Source: Protonemura montana
Lineage: Eukaryota > Arthropoda > Insecta > Plecoptera > Nemouridae
DNA: 64,000 nucleotides
Assembly: GCA_947568835.1 (NCBI GenBank)
Contig: OX387606.1
Location: forward strand, 20,871,225 to 20,935,224
Reading direction: 5' to 3'
Shown here: positions 32,440 through 45,687 of the stretch, in pieces
Layout of the letters: every line of letters starts with the position of its first letter
Position numbering within the stretch: the stretch's first letter is position 1
The notes under the pieces: generated by a model
Seen by the model: only the letters and a program-made list of their open reading frames with translations
Told to the model about the DNA's origin: nothing
Databases searched by the model: none
Made by a program: the position numbers and the translations under genes

Positions 32440-33815
32440 ATGCATCGAATGGCTCACAGCTTGAACATTGCCGACCTCCGCACGGCCACGCTACCCCTGT
32501 ACCGTGTATCACAGGTATTTGGCCTGGCACCCTTCTCACACTCCCACAGTTCGGCGATACAAACCAGTTGGCCTAGACTGGCACACAGTCTATTCACCAT
32601 CGCCATGCTAGCGACAGGCCTGTTTTTACAGCCTAAGTGGTATTTCAACCAAGAGAAGTTGAGTTTCTTACGGTCCACAGCCAACATCGAAGTAATCGCG
32701 TGGAGCGTAATCATTATCACAAAACAATTGTTCACTCTAAAGAATCACCGTGAAATAATTGAAATCTTGAAGGGCATCGAAGAGATCGACAAACAAGTTT
32801 CAGTCTTTGGTCGTTCGAGAAGCGACCATTACGCCTCGCTGTTTTCTAAGATTGTCCTTCAATTGCTGATCGTCTTCTTGGGCATGCTCGCCTTGTCCCT
32901 CATGTCCTGCTTTTCCATTCCCTTGCACGCAATGCGAACTGTCTTTCTCATGTACAGCAGCTTTGCCAACGAAGTCGCAGACCTGCAGTTCATCAATTTA
33001 ATTGTCTTCGTTGGCTGCTGCTTCGAATCCATCAATGATCGCCTCTCGCTAATCTGCCCCAACCCTCGCGTACGATCCATCAGAAGACTGTCCATCCTGC
33101 ACGCCTCCGTGAGTGACCTTCTAAAGGAGGTGCTTGCCGCATATTCGTCCCAAATCCTGATCACGACCACGTCGATGTTTCTGGAGGTGCCGGTGAGTTT
33201 TTATGACCTGGTGTGGGCTTGGCACACAAGACACGCGTTAAGAATCGTGTTCTTTGGCTGCTGGACGAGCTACTCGTTGGTTAAGATCTCTTTCGTGACG
33301 GGTTACTGCGCTTCGACAGCAAACCAGGTATTTCTAGAAGAAACGTTAATTTGATCGATGTAAGTTAGACGCCAATATGTGACATCACTAATTGAATGTA
33401 TTGTGTTTAATTGTCGACAGGCAAACTTAACGGCGTCGATCTTGCTCAAAATAAAAACTGTTAAACTGAACGCATTCGTCAAGAGAGAGGTAAACAAGAG
33501 AGACGTTCATGTTTGCAACTAGATATTACAAAAAAAATATATCTGTAAAGAAGCTAGAGATGTATTAATTATCATATTTTCCACCTGCAGATTCGCTCTT
33601 TCTCCTTGCAACTTCTGCACACGAAGGTTCGATTGCAGACCAAGGATTTATTCACGATAGACTTGAAGTATCTGCATTCTGTGAGCCGTCTCAGTAACGC
33701 ATTAACTAGCAAAATCTTAAGATGAACGTAGTTTTGACAGAAGATGGTTTAATTCCAGGTCATCGCGGTCACAGTGGCGTATTCAGTTGTTATGGTTCAA
33801 TTTGGAATCCTATGA
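32440..33815 (+). CDS. Gustatory receptor, 4 coding exons, 367 aa (GR gene 2)
   Basis: Exons: 32440-33327, 33421-33489, 33591-33680, 33759-33815, all phase 0, matching GR gene 1 in exon 2 and 3 lengths (69 and 90 bp). Exon 1 encodes multiple membrane helices and the shared ANEVADLQFINLIVFVG segment. The last exon encodes VIAVTVAYSVVMVQFGIL, so the family signature reads AYSVVMVQF: the usual Thr before Tyr is replaced by Ala. The protein stops four residues after the motif and is the shortest of the four. It starts MHRMAHS, like genes 3 and 4 (MHRLAS). Confidence 0.85.
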
Positions 33816-34649
33816 TAGCAACATTATCAAAGCAAGAATTTTTCGAAGTTTTTAATCACATTTTTTTTTAGTCAATATCTTTATAAAAATGAAAGCAAAA
33901 GCTACCACATTTTAAGAAATATGCGTGACCACGACAAAAATTCACGAGAATGTTCCTAGTCTAAAGCTGGTCTAAATACGTTTTTACGGTTCTGCATCCT
34001 GGTTCGGCATCGATATGAATGTAACTCAAAAAGTAAGAGGTCTAAAATGAAAAGAAAAGAAATTCTAAAAAAGAAGTCTGCAAGTCAAAGGAAACAACAA
34101 ATATCAGCAATGAACAACAAATCTCGCCTAATGTAATGCGCAAGGCTATGAAAACCTCGTTTGTACGTTTTCCTCGAAAATGTTTGAAATTTTTTTAAAG
34201 TCAATTACAAGACAATTAACAAAACCGTGTGCAATCACTACTTAAAGACCATTGAAAGTCATTGAATAAGGTCATCATTGATCAGATAATGGATTCCCAT
34301 GTTTTGTTGGCGTGTTAGTGCATTCTCCCGTATGACCCGGCTCAACATTGCCTGTCAAAGTAGGTGGATAAAGCAACGTTTGCTGACCAAATATGCTCGT
34401 CATTGGCATTGTCCGCTTCTCTGTGAAAACATACGTGTGTCAACTTCACGCTCATGGTTCTAAAAATAAAGGCGTGGCAAAATAATGAAAGAGAAGGGGT
34501 GCGAGATGCATGGAAACACAGGTAAAATATAAGCTAACAACACAAATTTACTTGCATGTCTTGAAGCTATGGGACAAAGCAATAAACACGTACTTATTTC
34601 AATCGTATTCCCAGTGTCATAAATTCGTTCCCTTCGCACGAAGAGAATC
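33816..34649. other. Spacer between GR genes 2 and 3
   Basis: AT-rich, no coding exon seen. Its right half (from about 34140, with AAAACCTCGTTTGTACG) resembles the 36785-37248 region upstream of GR gene 4, including a shared CATTCCCAGTG motif just before the coding start. The duplication that made genes 3 and 4 therefore included upstream DNA. Confidence 0.55.
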
Positions 34650-36085
34650 ATGCACCGACTTGCCAGCATGTCTCGGGTCCATGATCTCTATGTCGCCACG
34701 TTGCCTATGTACTACGTGTCACTCGCGTTCGGTCTGGTCTCTTTTACGTACTCGCCGTCCGGCGCTCGGACCACGCGGCCAAGAACGTTTCTGAGCTGCC
34801 TGTCAATCATCGGCATAACAGCTGGACTCTGCTACCAGATAGTAGCCCGACACTTTAAAAATAAATTCAACTTCAAAGCAGTCGTCTCGAACGTGGAATC
34901 AATCAGTTATTGCGCGTCTATTCTCTTAAAATGCGTCCTCGTGTTTGCGAACCGCAAGAAAGTCGTCAATCTGCTGCACACGGTTATCGAAACAGACAAA
35001 CGCCTCTCTCGATTCGTGGGAAACAAGAATAAACACTACGGGTTGATATTCTGGAATACAATTAACCAGGTTTTTCTCATCAATCTTGTGCTTTTTTTAT
35101 TTAGTCTCATCAATTACCTGCGTCGTAAAAAACAACGTTTTTTCTCTGATATTCTCTCGTTTATTTGCGGCGTTGCCCATGAGATTGCCGATTTGCAGTT
35201 CATAAACCTCATCATTTTGTGTGGTATTTTCTTCAAACTGATAAACAAAGCGATCGAAGACAGTTTCTTAGAGGCACGCAAGGGTACTCTGACTGTAACT
35301 GCAATCAGGGAGCTTGCCGAACTTCACGACGCCGTTTGTGAGTTGCTCCAGAGCGTCTTGGACGCCTACGCCACCCAGATCCTGATTTCAACGTCATCAA
35401 TGTTCTTGGAGATGACCTGCGCAGCGTATTTCTTGTCTTACGCCAACGAAGTGAGCGCGATTTTCCTCTGCCTCTTATGGGTGTCGTACATGCTGGCCGC
35501 GTGTGCATTTATGACGTATTATTGCTCGTGGACGGCCAGCCAGGTAACTAATTTAAGTAAAAACTCTGCCTAGTAAGGATTATTTAATGTATTTACTTTT
35601 AAAATTTTCGACAATAATATGTTAATGTGACTTAACATGTGTTAATGTGGCTATATAAAAGCGCAGCACCAATTGATCCCGGTTTTTCGCAGGCAAATTT
35701 GGCGCCGACGGTTTTGCACAAAATTTCAGTGAGACATTTGAGCCCGGACATTCAAAGAGAGGTGAATTACAGTTACACTTAGTATCACCTGTCACACAAT
35801 AATCCACATTAAGCACGTGTCAATCTTGCAGGTAAAGATGTTCTCCCGTCAACTTCGACACAAGAAAGTCACCTTGACAGTATACAACTTATTCACACTG
35901 GATGTGACGCTACTCTTCACGGTGAGTTACCAAGGAAAGCCGTCGATCGAACCGTGTGAGATCGATGCCATGTTATCGAGCTAATTGATGGTTTGTGTCG
36001 TTTGTTTTAGGTGATAGGGACATCGGTGTCATATCTCGTTTTCTTGGTGCAATTCGACAACAATAATACTAATAATTCCTTGTAA
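34650..36085 (+). CDS. Gustatory receptor, 4 coding exons, 375 aa (GR gene 3)
   Basis: Exons: 34650-35543, 35693-35761, 35832-35921, 36011-36085, all phase 0. The final exon has TSVSYLVFLVQF (signature TYhxxxxxQF with Ser for Thr) and an Asn-rich end. The first 66 or so residues and the SDILSFICGVAHEIADLQ to SSMFLEMT segment are almost identical to GR gene 4, while the intervening membrane segments and the last part of exon 1 differ strongly. Introns 2 and 3 are also nearly identical to those of gene 4 (70 and 89 bp in both). This marks a recent tandem duplicate with patchwork divergence. Confidence 0.85.
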
Positions 36086-37248
36086 TTTCTTTAAAAATGC
36101 GTTGTACCATCGAAAGATCAGCACAGCCACCATTTTGCTCCTGTTCGCCATATTTTCTCTAGGGCTTTGGGCAAAAAATTGGAGGTTTGCGTTGTGAATG
36201 AGCGTAGGTACGTTTCTTATCCAAACCGAAGAGTCGTCATGGAGAACAGTAAACTTAAAGTAACTTTTAAATACATTACATTTGGGAGGCCATAAAAAAA
36301 TTGATTTTCTGTGATTAAAATGTGAGATTTTAATCAACTGCAGAGAGATGCATTCCTTGTGATTATGTTTGTGAAGCTTTAAGATTTCAAAATATAATGA
36401 CGATAATCCCAACTCTGGTCTTAGTTTCACAGCAATTGCAACCTTCAAACTGTTAGGCTTTCGCAATGACAATCACGTTGCTGGTTGTGTGGTCTTATTT
36501 TTGCTAAAAAAAAAGAGCACCCTTATTAACGAATTACGATAATAATTTTGAAACAATGTTGAACGCTTCAAATGTGATTTAAATTCGTAAACTTAACTCT
36601 AATGAAGACAAGATCGAGGCACAAAATGTCACTAAATGTGGTCGGAATAATGCAAAATAGATTAGTAGATATTCATTTTGTTAGCTACATTTGCTCCACA
36701 AAAGCGTGAGGTGGTAACCAGCTAAATCACAAATAAACGATTAACACCGAAAATAAAGACAACATTAACAAACTGGTTAGGTGATACAAAAACCTCGTTT
36801 GTGCGTTTAACTTTGTGCCTTTTAACTTACTAGCAAGTTCAAATGCAAGGCAATTAACAGCAAATTAAGAAATCGACATTTTGAAAGCGTTGAGACAAGA
36901 TTATCGATTTCACATTTCACCCTTTTATGTAAACCCTTGCTTGTTGACGTTTTAGTGCGACCACCTGTGTGACCGACCACTATGTGTGATAGCAGGTACG
37001 CATGGCTAAAACAAATATGCTGACCATTTCCACTTTCCTTCCCTCTTTAACAACAAAGTTATGCAAACTTTACGCTTCTGATTCCAAATAAGAGGCGTAA
37101 AAATAGGGGGAACTTTCCTATTAAATGCGTTGCAAAAATTAAAACCAAACAAGACGAATATCATGCAGCTAAAGGGGACATAAAAATACATGTTTTATTT
37201 TAATCTCATTCCCAGTGACAAACAAATTCTTTTCGCACGGAGGCCACC
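36086..37248. other. Spacer between GR genes 3 and 4
   Basis: AT-rich DNA with no supported exon. The right part is the duplicated upstream region described for GR gene 3 (shared AAAACCTCGTTTGTGCG and CATTCCCAGTG motifs). A GCCACC context precedes the ATG at 37249. Confidence 0.5.
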
Positions 37249-39158
37249 ATGCACCGACTTGCCAGTATTTCTCGGGTCCATGATCTCTATGTCGCCACGT
37301 TGCCTATGTACTACGTGTCACTCGCGTTCGGCCTGGTCTCTTTTACGTACTCGCCGTCCGGCGCTCGGACCACGCGGCCAAGAACGTTTCTGAGCTGCCT
37401 GTCACTCATCGGCATAGCAGCTGGACTCTACTATCAGACGGTGACACGGTACTACAAGCAAGGGTTCGACTTCAAAGCGGTAATATCAAACATAGAAACA
37501 ATCTGTTGGTGTGGGTCCATCATCGTCAAATGCATCCTTGTGTTTGTAAATCGCAAGAAAGTCGTCAATCTGCTGCACAAGGTTATCGAAACAGACAAAC
37601 GCCTCTCGCCATTCGTGGGAAACAAGAATAAACACTACGGGTTGATATTCTGGAATACAATCTGCCAGATTTTTTTAGAAAATCTTTCAATATTTACGAT
37701 CGTCTTCATTCATTTTTGTAACAGTACGAAATATCGTATTTTCTCTGATATTCTCTCCTTTATTTGCGGCGTTGCCCATGAGATTGCCGATTTGCAGTTC
37801 ATTAACCTCATCATCCTCTGTGGGATTTTCTTCAAACTGATAAACAAAGCGATCGAAGACAGTTTCTTAGAGGCACGCAAGGGTACTCTGACTGTAACTG
37901 CAATCAGGGAGCTTGCCGAACTTCACGACGCCGTTTGTGAGTTGCTCCAGAGCGTCTTGGACGCCTACGCCACCCAGATCCTGATTTCGACCTCATCAAT
38001 GTTCTTGGAGATGACTGTCGGGTTGTACTATGCAGGGCATCACATGAAGTTTAATGCTTCAGACGTGAACGGGGTTTTCACCAGCCTGTATTGGGCGTTC
38101 TACATGTTCGGAACGGGCAGCTTTTTCATATTGAATTCAACGCGCACGGCAACACAGGTAACTGTTTGCAAGAATTTAAATACGATTTTTTAATGAACGT
38201 ATTTTTGTTTATTGTATTCTGTTCTAGTATGTAATGTTTTTTTTTTCTGTATTGTAAAGGTAGAAATGGAAAATCTATACTTTTAAGTTCGTAAAGAAAA
38301 ATTATAACTATTTGGAAAAGTGATGAGAAAAGTAGAAAATAGATAACCTAAGCAAAGACTTGAAATATAATATTAAAAGAGGCGAGTAGGAAAACCGAGG
38401 GAAAGATGGATAGGCAAATTGAGAATTTATATTTAAAAAAGTGGAAATACTGGGATAAGATTAAAAAAAAAGATAAAAGATGGTTTGAGATTGCAATGAG
38501 ATTGCAAATAAAGAAAATATTGAAATGATTGAAAAGCAGATGAGTGTATGATTTAGAAAGAATATGTAACAAGGATCAGGTTGATGCGTTTAATGTCTAA
38601 AAGGTAAAATGGGTAGCTTGTTTAAATGGAAGAGATTAATATTTAAAAAAATGTAGTTAGCTACGTCTCAGTGTAGGTATTTGCAAGAATTAAGTTGATT
38701 GTTATTGAACTAACAATTCTAAGGTCATAAGTAAGAGCGCATAGCTTATTTCTAGCGTCTTTCTGCAGGCAAATTTGGCGCCGACGGTTTTGCACAAAAT
38801 GCTAGGGAGACATTTGAGCCCGGACATTCAAAGAGAGGTGAATTACAGTTACACTTACTACCGCCTATTACACAACAACCCACATTAAGCACGTGTCAAT
38901 CTTGCAGGTAAAGATGTTCTCCCGTCAACTTCGACACAAGAAAGTCACCTTGACAGTATACAACTTATTCACACTGGATGTGACGCTGCTCTTCACGGTG
39001 AGTTACCAAGGAAAGCCGTCGATCGAATCGTGTGAGATCGATGCCATGTTATCGAGCTAATTGATGGTTTGTGTCGTTTGTTTTAGGTGATAGGGACTTC
39101 GGTGTCGTATCTCGTGTTTATGATGCAATTTGAAAATGTTAGTCAAGACACCATATAG
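37249..39158 (+). CDS. Gustatory receptor, 4 coding exons, 379 aa (GR gene 4)
   Basis: Exons: 37249-38157, 38769-38837, 38908-38997, 39087-39158, all phase 0. It is the mosaic twin of GR gene 3: near-identical start, middle block and exons 2-4, but different in the segments at about residues 68-105, 150-180 and the end of exon 1, which is five codons longer. Signature in the last exon: TSVSYLVFMMQF. Intron 1 is 611 bp against 149 bp in gene 3 and contains a LINE-like remnant. AATAAA lies at 39224, 66 bases after the stop. Confidence 0.85.
38375..38570 (+). repeat. LINE-like remnant in GR gene 4 intron 1
   Basis: The frame RRVGKPRERWIGKLR resembles the RRRGRPRKRW motif near the C-terminus of non-LTR retrotransposon proteins, followed by a decayed Lys-rich stretch. 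It sits in the extra sequence that makes this intron longer than its counterpart in GR gene 3. Short and degraded. Confidence 0.35.
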
Positions 39159-42100
39159 TTATTATATTTCGCACTGATTGCCACTGGGGCGGTGTGCACA
39201 GAATTACAGTTTTGTAGGTCAAAAATAAAGGCGAGTAGCTCACACTAAAAAACTGTCTGTCCAATTAATGGTGAAAAGATTATGAATTTGTTTTCACAAG
39301 CTGTTGATGGCACTTTTTATCAATCATAGAGAGCCAAAATTAAAAATTAAAAAATTTTGAACCCTTCGAATAAATAATACCTTCACTTGCACCAGTTTGT
39401 GACACCCTTGCGACCTTGAAAAAGTGTGGCTTTAAATTGTAATGCTAGTTGCGTTGGGAGGATGAATGTGGCAATTTCTGGTCCTTAAAAGTTGAGCCAA
39501 GCCCAAGTCAAAGCAGCCACTTGTCCACTGTTCAAGCATGTTCCAGCATGTTCCAAGATGTTCCAGCATGTTCCAGCATGTTCGAACTTGTTTATACTGT
39601 TTCAACTGTTTCAAAGTGAAAATGTTAAGAATTATTAATCAATCGCAATTCTGATTGAGTCTAATAGTTTATGAACATTACTAAAGTATGTACAGATATT
39701 TAAGTAAAACAGGTTGCGCTGGAACAACGACATTTGTATATCTCTGAGCAATGTTTTGAAGTTGTTTTCGATGGTAGTGACAGCCAATCTGCCTTGATCG
39801 ACGCGTAGGCGGCCAACCATGAACCGGGGATCGAAGATACGACGGAGCATGCGGAAGGATGATAGGTGTGAAATATCTTTACAAACAGACACTGCAATGG
39901 GAGTCCAGGAAGAAAGTGAAAATCTACGACAAGCTTGCGGCGGGTAATAAAACAGTAAGTATGGTAATAAATATTTTATCTATAAATTAAATCGAGGAAA
40001 GAATGTGCCTTCCAAAAATCAAAATTCTCAGTGGAAACGCTTGGTTCATTGTGACGTGAAAAAGTATGATGCTAGTGTAAGTGTCTTTTTATCGAGGCTT
40101 ACATTTCGTTTTTTCTTCACCTGGGAAAAAAGTGTAAAGTGACACTGGAAAGATATATTATCGTGTTTTAGCAAGCAAGTGTTCAGCGATTCTGACCAAC
40201 CCAGCCCGTAAATTAAAAGCCTACGTTCAAATTCTGCGTGCATCACGAGAATCTTCATGCAAGTTGAAATCTTATTACAAAATCCAGCGTGGCGGGGAGA
40301 AAGGTTCGGGCTACGCATTGGCCTGCAATTAGTCCTGTAATTAAACACAACGTCTTGCTTGCGCCAAATGAAATAATAATTAAGAATTAAGTGATGCTTA
40401 ATTCGATAAAGTCTTGGATGCCGCCAGTGATTTGCGAGACCTATGACCTCACGGAACTCAAACAAAAAGTGCAGTCATTTTGTTATGCGTTAACAGCAGA
40501 GATAAACATGTCTGCTTTCTAAATACTGAAGATGCACCGCTGGCTTCCGGCTTCAGATTCTCATAGCGGGTTTCTAAGTTTGGTCGAAATAATGGTTGTG
40601 AATCAATCATCAGCTTTAACTATCCATCAGCTCATTGGACGAGGTTTAGAGATCATAGAAGAGATCAGACGAGAAAAGAGTAATTTTTGAGTACATAGAA
40701 ATTTAAAACTGTGACCTTTCTTGTCTAAGTCGTATCTACTTCTGACATTTTTCGGTTTAAGAATGCTTGTCATGTTTGCTGGAATTACGAATTAAATTTG
40801 GAAATTACATGCGTGCATGTACACACAAAGCAACTGCAACGAAGTTTTGGGCAAATAATAACACACCGTAACGCGTTAAAAATAGCGTACTTATCTCAAC
40901 TATTTATTCTGGCCCAAGTATTTCTGTCCACAAAAGAAGCAACATCCCGCAAGAGAGGGAGGGAGTAACAGAGAGAGAGAGATATATATTCTTTGTGTTC
41001 GTCATTGTGTTAATTGTTCCTCGATTCAAAGGTGAAGGTTTACCTGGTCGATCGGATCTCAGCAAAACGAGCAAACACAATCAGCAATCACTGGCCATTC
41101 CCTCCCCGCAACTGCAATCGTGACCTTTCCCAGCAAAACCCTGGCATTGATCGTTTACTGATATTAATTAGCGGACCACGCCGCGTTTGTTTCACGACTA
41201 GCCCTCTGCGGGCATTCGTGCAAGAACCAGAAGCTTGCCCAGTTGCGCCCATTTGGCTTCTCGACCTTTGCCATTCACTGTCTCTCGCTAGCACCTTTGT
41301 GCCATCTTCAAGGTCCGCCTAAGCATCACATTACTTACCTAAGGACACGACAAGGCTACATTCTGGCGATAAAACAGGGCTCTCGCTGACAAATGTCTGC
41401 AAGCGGTCGCCGGTTGGGAGCGAGAGGCCGGATCTGCTAGCAGCTTGGAAATGGTATCGTCTGGTGGATTTCCAACATAGCGCTTGTCCGAAGCGATGTG
41501 TTGGACGGGTCAAGGCGAACGGGGACGGGTTGTCGATTTATTGGACGAAACGTTGCAACTGTAGTGGCCTGGGGTGGCCGCGTTGGAGCTGGCCGTTCGC
41601 ACGGCGTTGCACGAAGTGCGACCAGAGATATGATTTGTATTCTCGGTGGAGCTTTATGGCTTATGACTCGATGCATTGGCCGATGAATGAAGTTACGCGA
41701 ATCAAATCAGAATGCAGAACGCATCCATCCCTGATGAAGATTTGCAGAGCATCGTGTAACGCTGCGGCTTAAGTTGTTTGACCGAGTCAAGGCTTGCGAA
41801 ATATTTCTGTATGTAAAGTAAAAAAAAAACTATGAATGATATACGATATAAAAATCTAAAAAAAATTCCGTTGTCAGGTAGATACTTGAGTAGTTAGAAG
41901 TTGAACTAAATGTCAACAAACATCTCTCTCTCTCTCTCTCTGTTCCCGGCGTAGGAACTGGGGTAGGACTTCTTTTTCATCTACCTTGTGGAGATATCGA
42001 CATAATTTCACCCAAGTGGTCGTAAGCAATTAGATTTGATGCAACACATCGTTGAATGCAATATTTCTTTGAAATCTGGATCCACCCTTATTTCTATTCC

Positions 42101-45100
42101 TCCCTTTCTATCCCTTATTTCTATACATTAAAACCATTCCTGCACATGCCTCTCACTCGAACATTCCTTTCGCTTCACAGCTTGACTGGTTGAAGTTGTC
42201 ATCGCATGCAAAATACAAAATCGCTAATTGGTTTCAATAATGTGTCAATTGCAGTCAGCAGGCGTGCCAAATGCCCGTGGCAAAATTGATAAACATAATG
42301 AATGGAACATAATCGCGGTACATTCTCGGAAGATCATGCAAATGTAGATGCAAATTTCTTCTCTCGCGCCCGAGCCACGATTGATATTGCCGCGATGGGC
42401 TACGTACTTTCACTCTCTGCTCGCCCAAAGATCACACGAACGGCGAGACAACGGGAAGAAAGTTTGCGGTGAAGTTTGAAGGTGCAGTCGCACTCCAAGC
42501 AGACTCCATTACGAAGATAACCTGTGCGAGGTCCGCACAGACCTTTGCAAGAACAAGTGCACTTGTGAGCGATGGCCCCAACAATTAAATTACCACTGAA
42601 GTTTGACCCCAAACATTCAAAAGTCAACCTAAATCCACATTGCAATGTAAACACTCGATAGGTTTTTGGAAAACAACAAAAGTTTTCGTTTCCGTGTGGT
42701 TATTTGGCGCATGGTTAACGTTTGATTTTTTAGATTTTTCTGATTTTTCTCGTTATCTCTTGATATCGACAAAGTTAAGTGACAATAAAAAGTCGACGTT
42801 TTTCTGGATTGCACCTTTAGCAAACTGCTTGTTTTCTCGGTGCTAGAACTGCACGAATCATGTAATTTTCTCATTACTTCAACACTTTGGCAGAGACATT
42901 GGCAGTGGCAGTGTCTTCTTGACTCACGCTATTTGACGCTTGGCCTCCCACTAATGGGCCAGAGGGTCCCCGCAAACGTCAATCAACGCCAGTGCGGGAA
43001 AGCAGCTCGGCACGGACCCACGCTTTCATGGCACCTATCTCGATATTGTCCTTTTTAATCACGTTGCAAATCACAACTGTCTGTGCTTTGAGGGCCGTGA
43101 TAAATTCGCCCAGAGAAAATGTCCACGGAAGTACGCGGACTGGGAGATCTCAAATATTAACATTTGGGCAGAACACCACTTCGCTTTTTGTCTTTAGATT
43201 TGATTTGGTCATTGCCCCAATGACCATATCATTGCCCATATCAGCTCTAAAATAAAACGCATGACAATTTTGCATCAATATGCCAACAGGCTTCAGTGAT
43301 GTCCAATACTGAATTACATTTCAGCCGACTGCCATCAGCAAGAAACAGGTCAACCAAGGAAAACAAGAAAACTCCGACTGGAAGGTAACATAAGACAAGT
43401 TGATGGTACGAAACATTAAGTGCTCGCCGCTGTTAGGAAAAACTTTTTTACAATCTGACAAAAAGTTCTCGAGTCTAGGGAAAATAAAGAACACGAATGC
43501 AATGAAAGCTTTCCTCGCCGTGCCATGAAATATAGTCCCGACATGCCAGACCCAATCTTTGCAGCAAGCGCATATGCGTGATGATAACACCATCCCTGCT
43601 CCTGCCCTGCATTATACACGAGAAGGAGAGAAAATGTTGGCCGAGACTGACTGTCGATAAACACGAGTAAAATTTTTCAAACTGCCGATTTATTATTGTC
43701 CACCTCACGGAGTGGCCACTCTCATGTCAAGCAGCTTGAGTTCTCTGCGATGAAGAAAATCTAATCTCATTTTTTGGGGTTATTTGAGTGGGAAACTCTC
43801 ACGACTCCAGCACGCGCTGGCGCCAGACGTACACTACTACAGCTGACGAGGCAACACTGCCTCGGGAACATTGGTCATGGGGGGGGGGGGGGGGTAGTGC
43901 AGCGTGCGACAGTAGTTTGAGAAGACCCAGATACCTACAAAACTCTGGAAGAACTCTCCTTTATTCTATGCTGGAAGTATAGAACCCAAACATTATTCTG
44001 CGCCCCACCCTATGTAAACTCTGGTAGTAGGAGAGAGTTTTGCATTTTTGCAAGAGGATTCAATGTTTTTGGATATGACCAAAAATCACAAAACTATTCA
44101 CAGAACGGCTCTGCTAGGCAAGCGTTAGGAGGTTCAAGATTTTGGTTCATATGTAGCAGCAGTGGGTTCTCGTAGGCGGTGCTAACCCACTCTCCTCTTC
44201 AGGGTACAGGTACCCAACCCTAAACCCTAAATGTTCACCCCGTGCAGTTTAAGTTGTGCCAGTGGTTGGGCCGAGGGGGGGGGGGGGGGGGGGGGGGGTG
44301 CCACAAACGTCTGCCGGGGCGCCAATGTTTCAAATCGTCCATATGCCTACGCCGTTACCCCGGGGGGGGTTCTGCACATGTGCCGTATTAGCTCCTGAGG
44401 CATGCTCGCGATGTCTCCTCTCCCTACCACCACCACAAGCCTGGTGGACCATCCTCCGGCTCGCGGGGACGCATCTGCATCGACCGAAGTATAAATACTT
44501 TCTACACGTATTTATGCGGCTATTCATGTTTTCATAGCTGTGCCTACCTACCAGCAGGCCCGAGAGGATTAATTTACCCTGCTTAGATAGAAAGGGTGAG
44601 TACAACCATACTACTTCATGGACTCTTGTCGCGTTTTTCTTGGCCATCAGCTGGCGGAGGAAAAGTGGTCCAGCAACTCGGCTTTGTTTTACTTTATAAC
44701 ATAAGAAATTTTACAATTTTTATGGGAAAATATTGATTGTGGAAAGGTTAAATTATTCGAGAAAACAGCGCAAACAAACTCTTTAAGGGCCGTTTGAGTG
44801 GCATCCCTAATTGAACGAAGTCAAAGTTTTGCCAAAAGCAAGATGTGGTTGAACAAGCATATTTGTATTAATGTTTTATTTTCTTCAACTATTTTCAGAA
44901 AATAATCTTAACAGGTCTTTAAAATTAAGAAAACTTTAATCGCCACTTATTATCGTGTCTCAAGAGACTATCAGCCCGCATCAGACTAAAAAGAATAACA
45001 GATTCCCTTTTTAATTGATACAGTTTGGTTTTGTTTATATTTATAAATCCTTCAGAAAATATACATTTGCTAATAAAAATACTAATAAAACAAAAAGTTC

Positions 45101-45671
45101 TCAAACCTTACAAAGATGCGACTCAAAAACTGTCTTCCTTACAAATTTTGGTAAAATTACATTTGGAATTTCCTGTGTAAAAATTTGAAAACAAATTATA
45201 GTCCTCTTTGGAAATTCTGATGAGCTGTAGTGATGTTGACTCACTTATTGATATTATGAATATATTGAGGGATATTTCGATGACATAATGAGATAACTGT
45301 TTCAAAACTTGTGCCACCGGCCACCACGCCGAGAGAGGCTGTGAGCTAATGAAAGGCTTATTAATTTTATGGAAATTATTCGCTACGCTCATCCGAATGT
45401 GAAAATGTTGGCGTAAAGCTGCAGCAGGAACTTCACTCTTAAAATCGCATTTTGGTTCATAAGCCCAATTTCTGTCAATCGAATGTGAAACGAAATTTTA
45501 CGGATAGATTTTTTGGATTTACTGCGATGACGGTGCAGATATTTGCCAAATTGGGTTTCTTGTAAAAAGTCAGTGAAATTTAGTTCATATTGTGAAAAGA
45601 GTGTTTTTGTCACCTAGTGCGGATATTAGGACTTTGGCTTTAGAAACTAAGTACCTTTTTATTTATTCCAG
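39159..45671. other. Gene-poor spacer between GR cluster and ZP gene
   Basis: About 6.5 kb without a supported coding exon. It contains short simple repeats: GTTCCAGCAT units at about 39536-39583, GA and CT microsatellites at about 40967 and 41923, and G-runs at 43879-43894 and 44275-44298. It probably holds the noncoding first exon and promoter of the ZP gene, because the first coding exon begins at a splice acceptor. Minus-strand 42400-42654 is a Cys-rich open frame with no recognisable domain. Confidence 0.45.
44275..44298. repeat. Poly-G run (24 G)
   Basis: Uninterrupted G run in the spacer. Similar shorter runs occur at 43879-43894 (16 G), and C-runs occur at 52954-52973 and about 54713-54724 in ZP gene introns. 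Lengths in such runs are prone to sequencing error. Confidence 0.8.
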
Positions 45672-45687
45672 GGCCCTCGACCAGGCC

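Noticed and set aside
35305-35508. Minus-strand Arg-rich open frame inside GR gene 3
   Set aside because: Antisense shadow of the conserved GR exon.
40970-40984. CRISPR-like or regulatory repeat at the GA run
   Set aside because: A simple microsatellite; no spacer-repeat structure exists anywhere in the window.
44213-44232. Telomere-like CCCTAAA units
   Set aside because: Only two adjacent units, in mid-window; too short to mean telomeric DNA.
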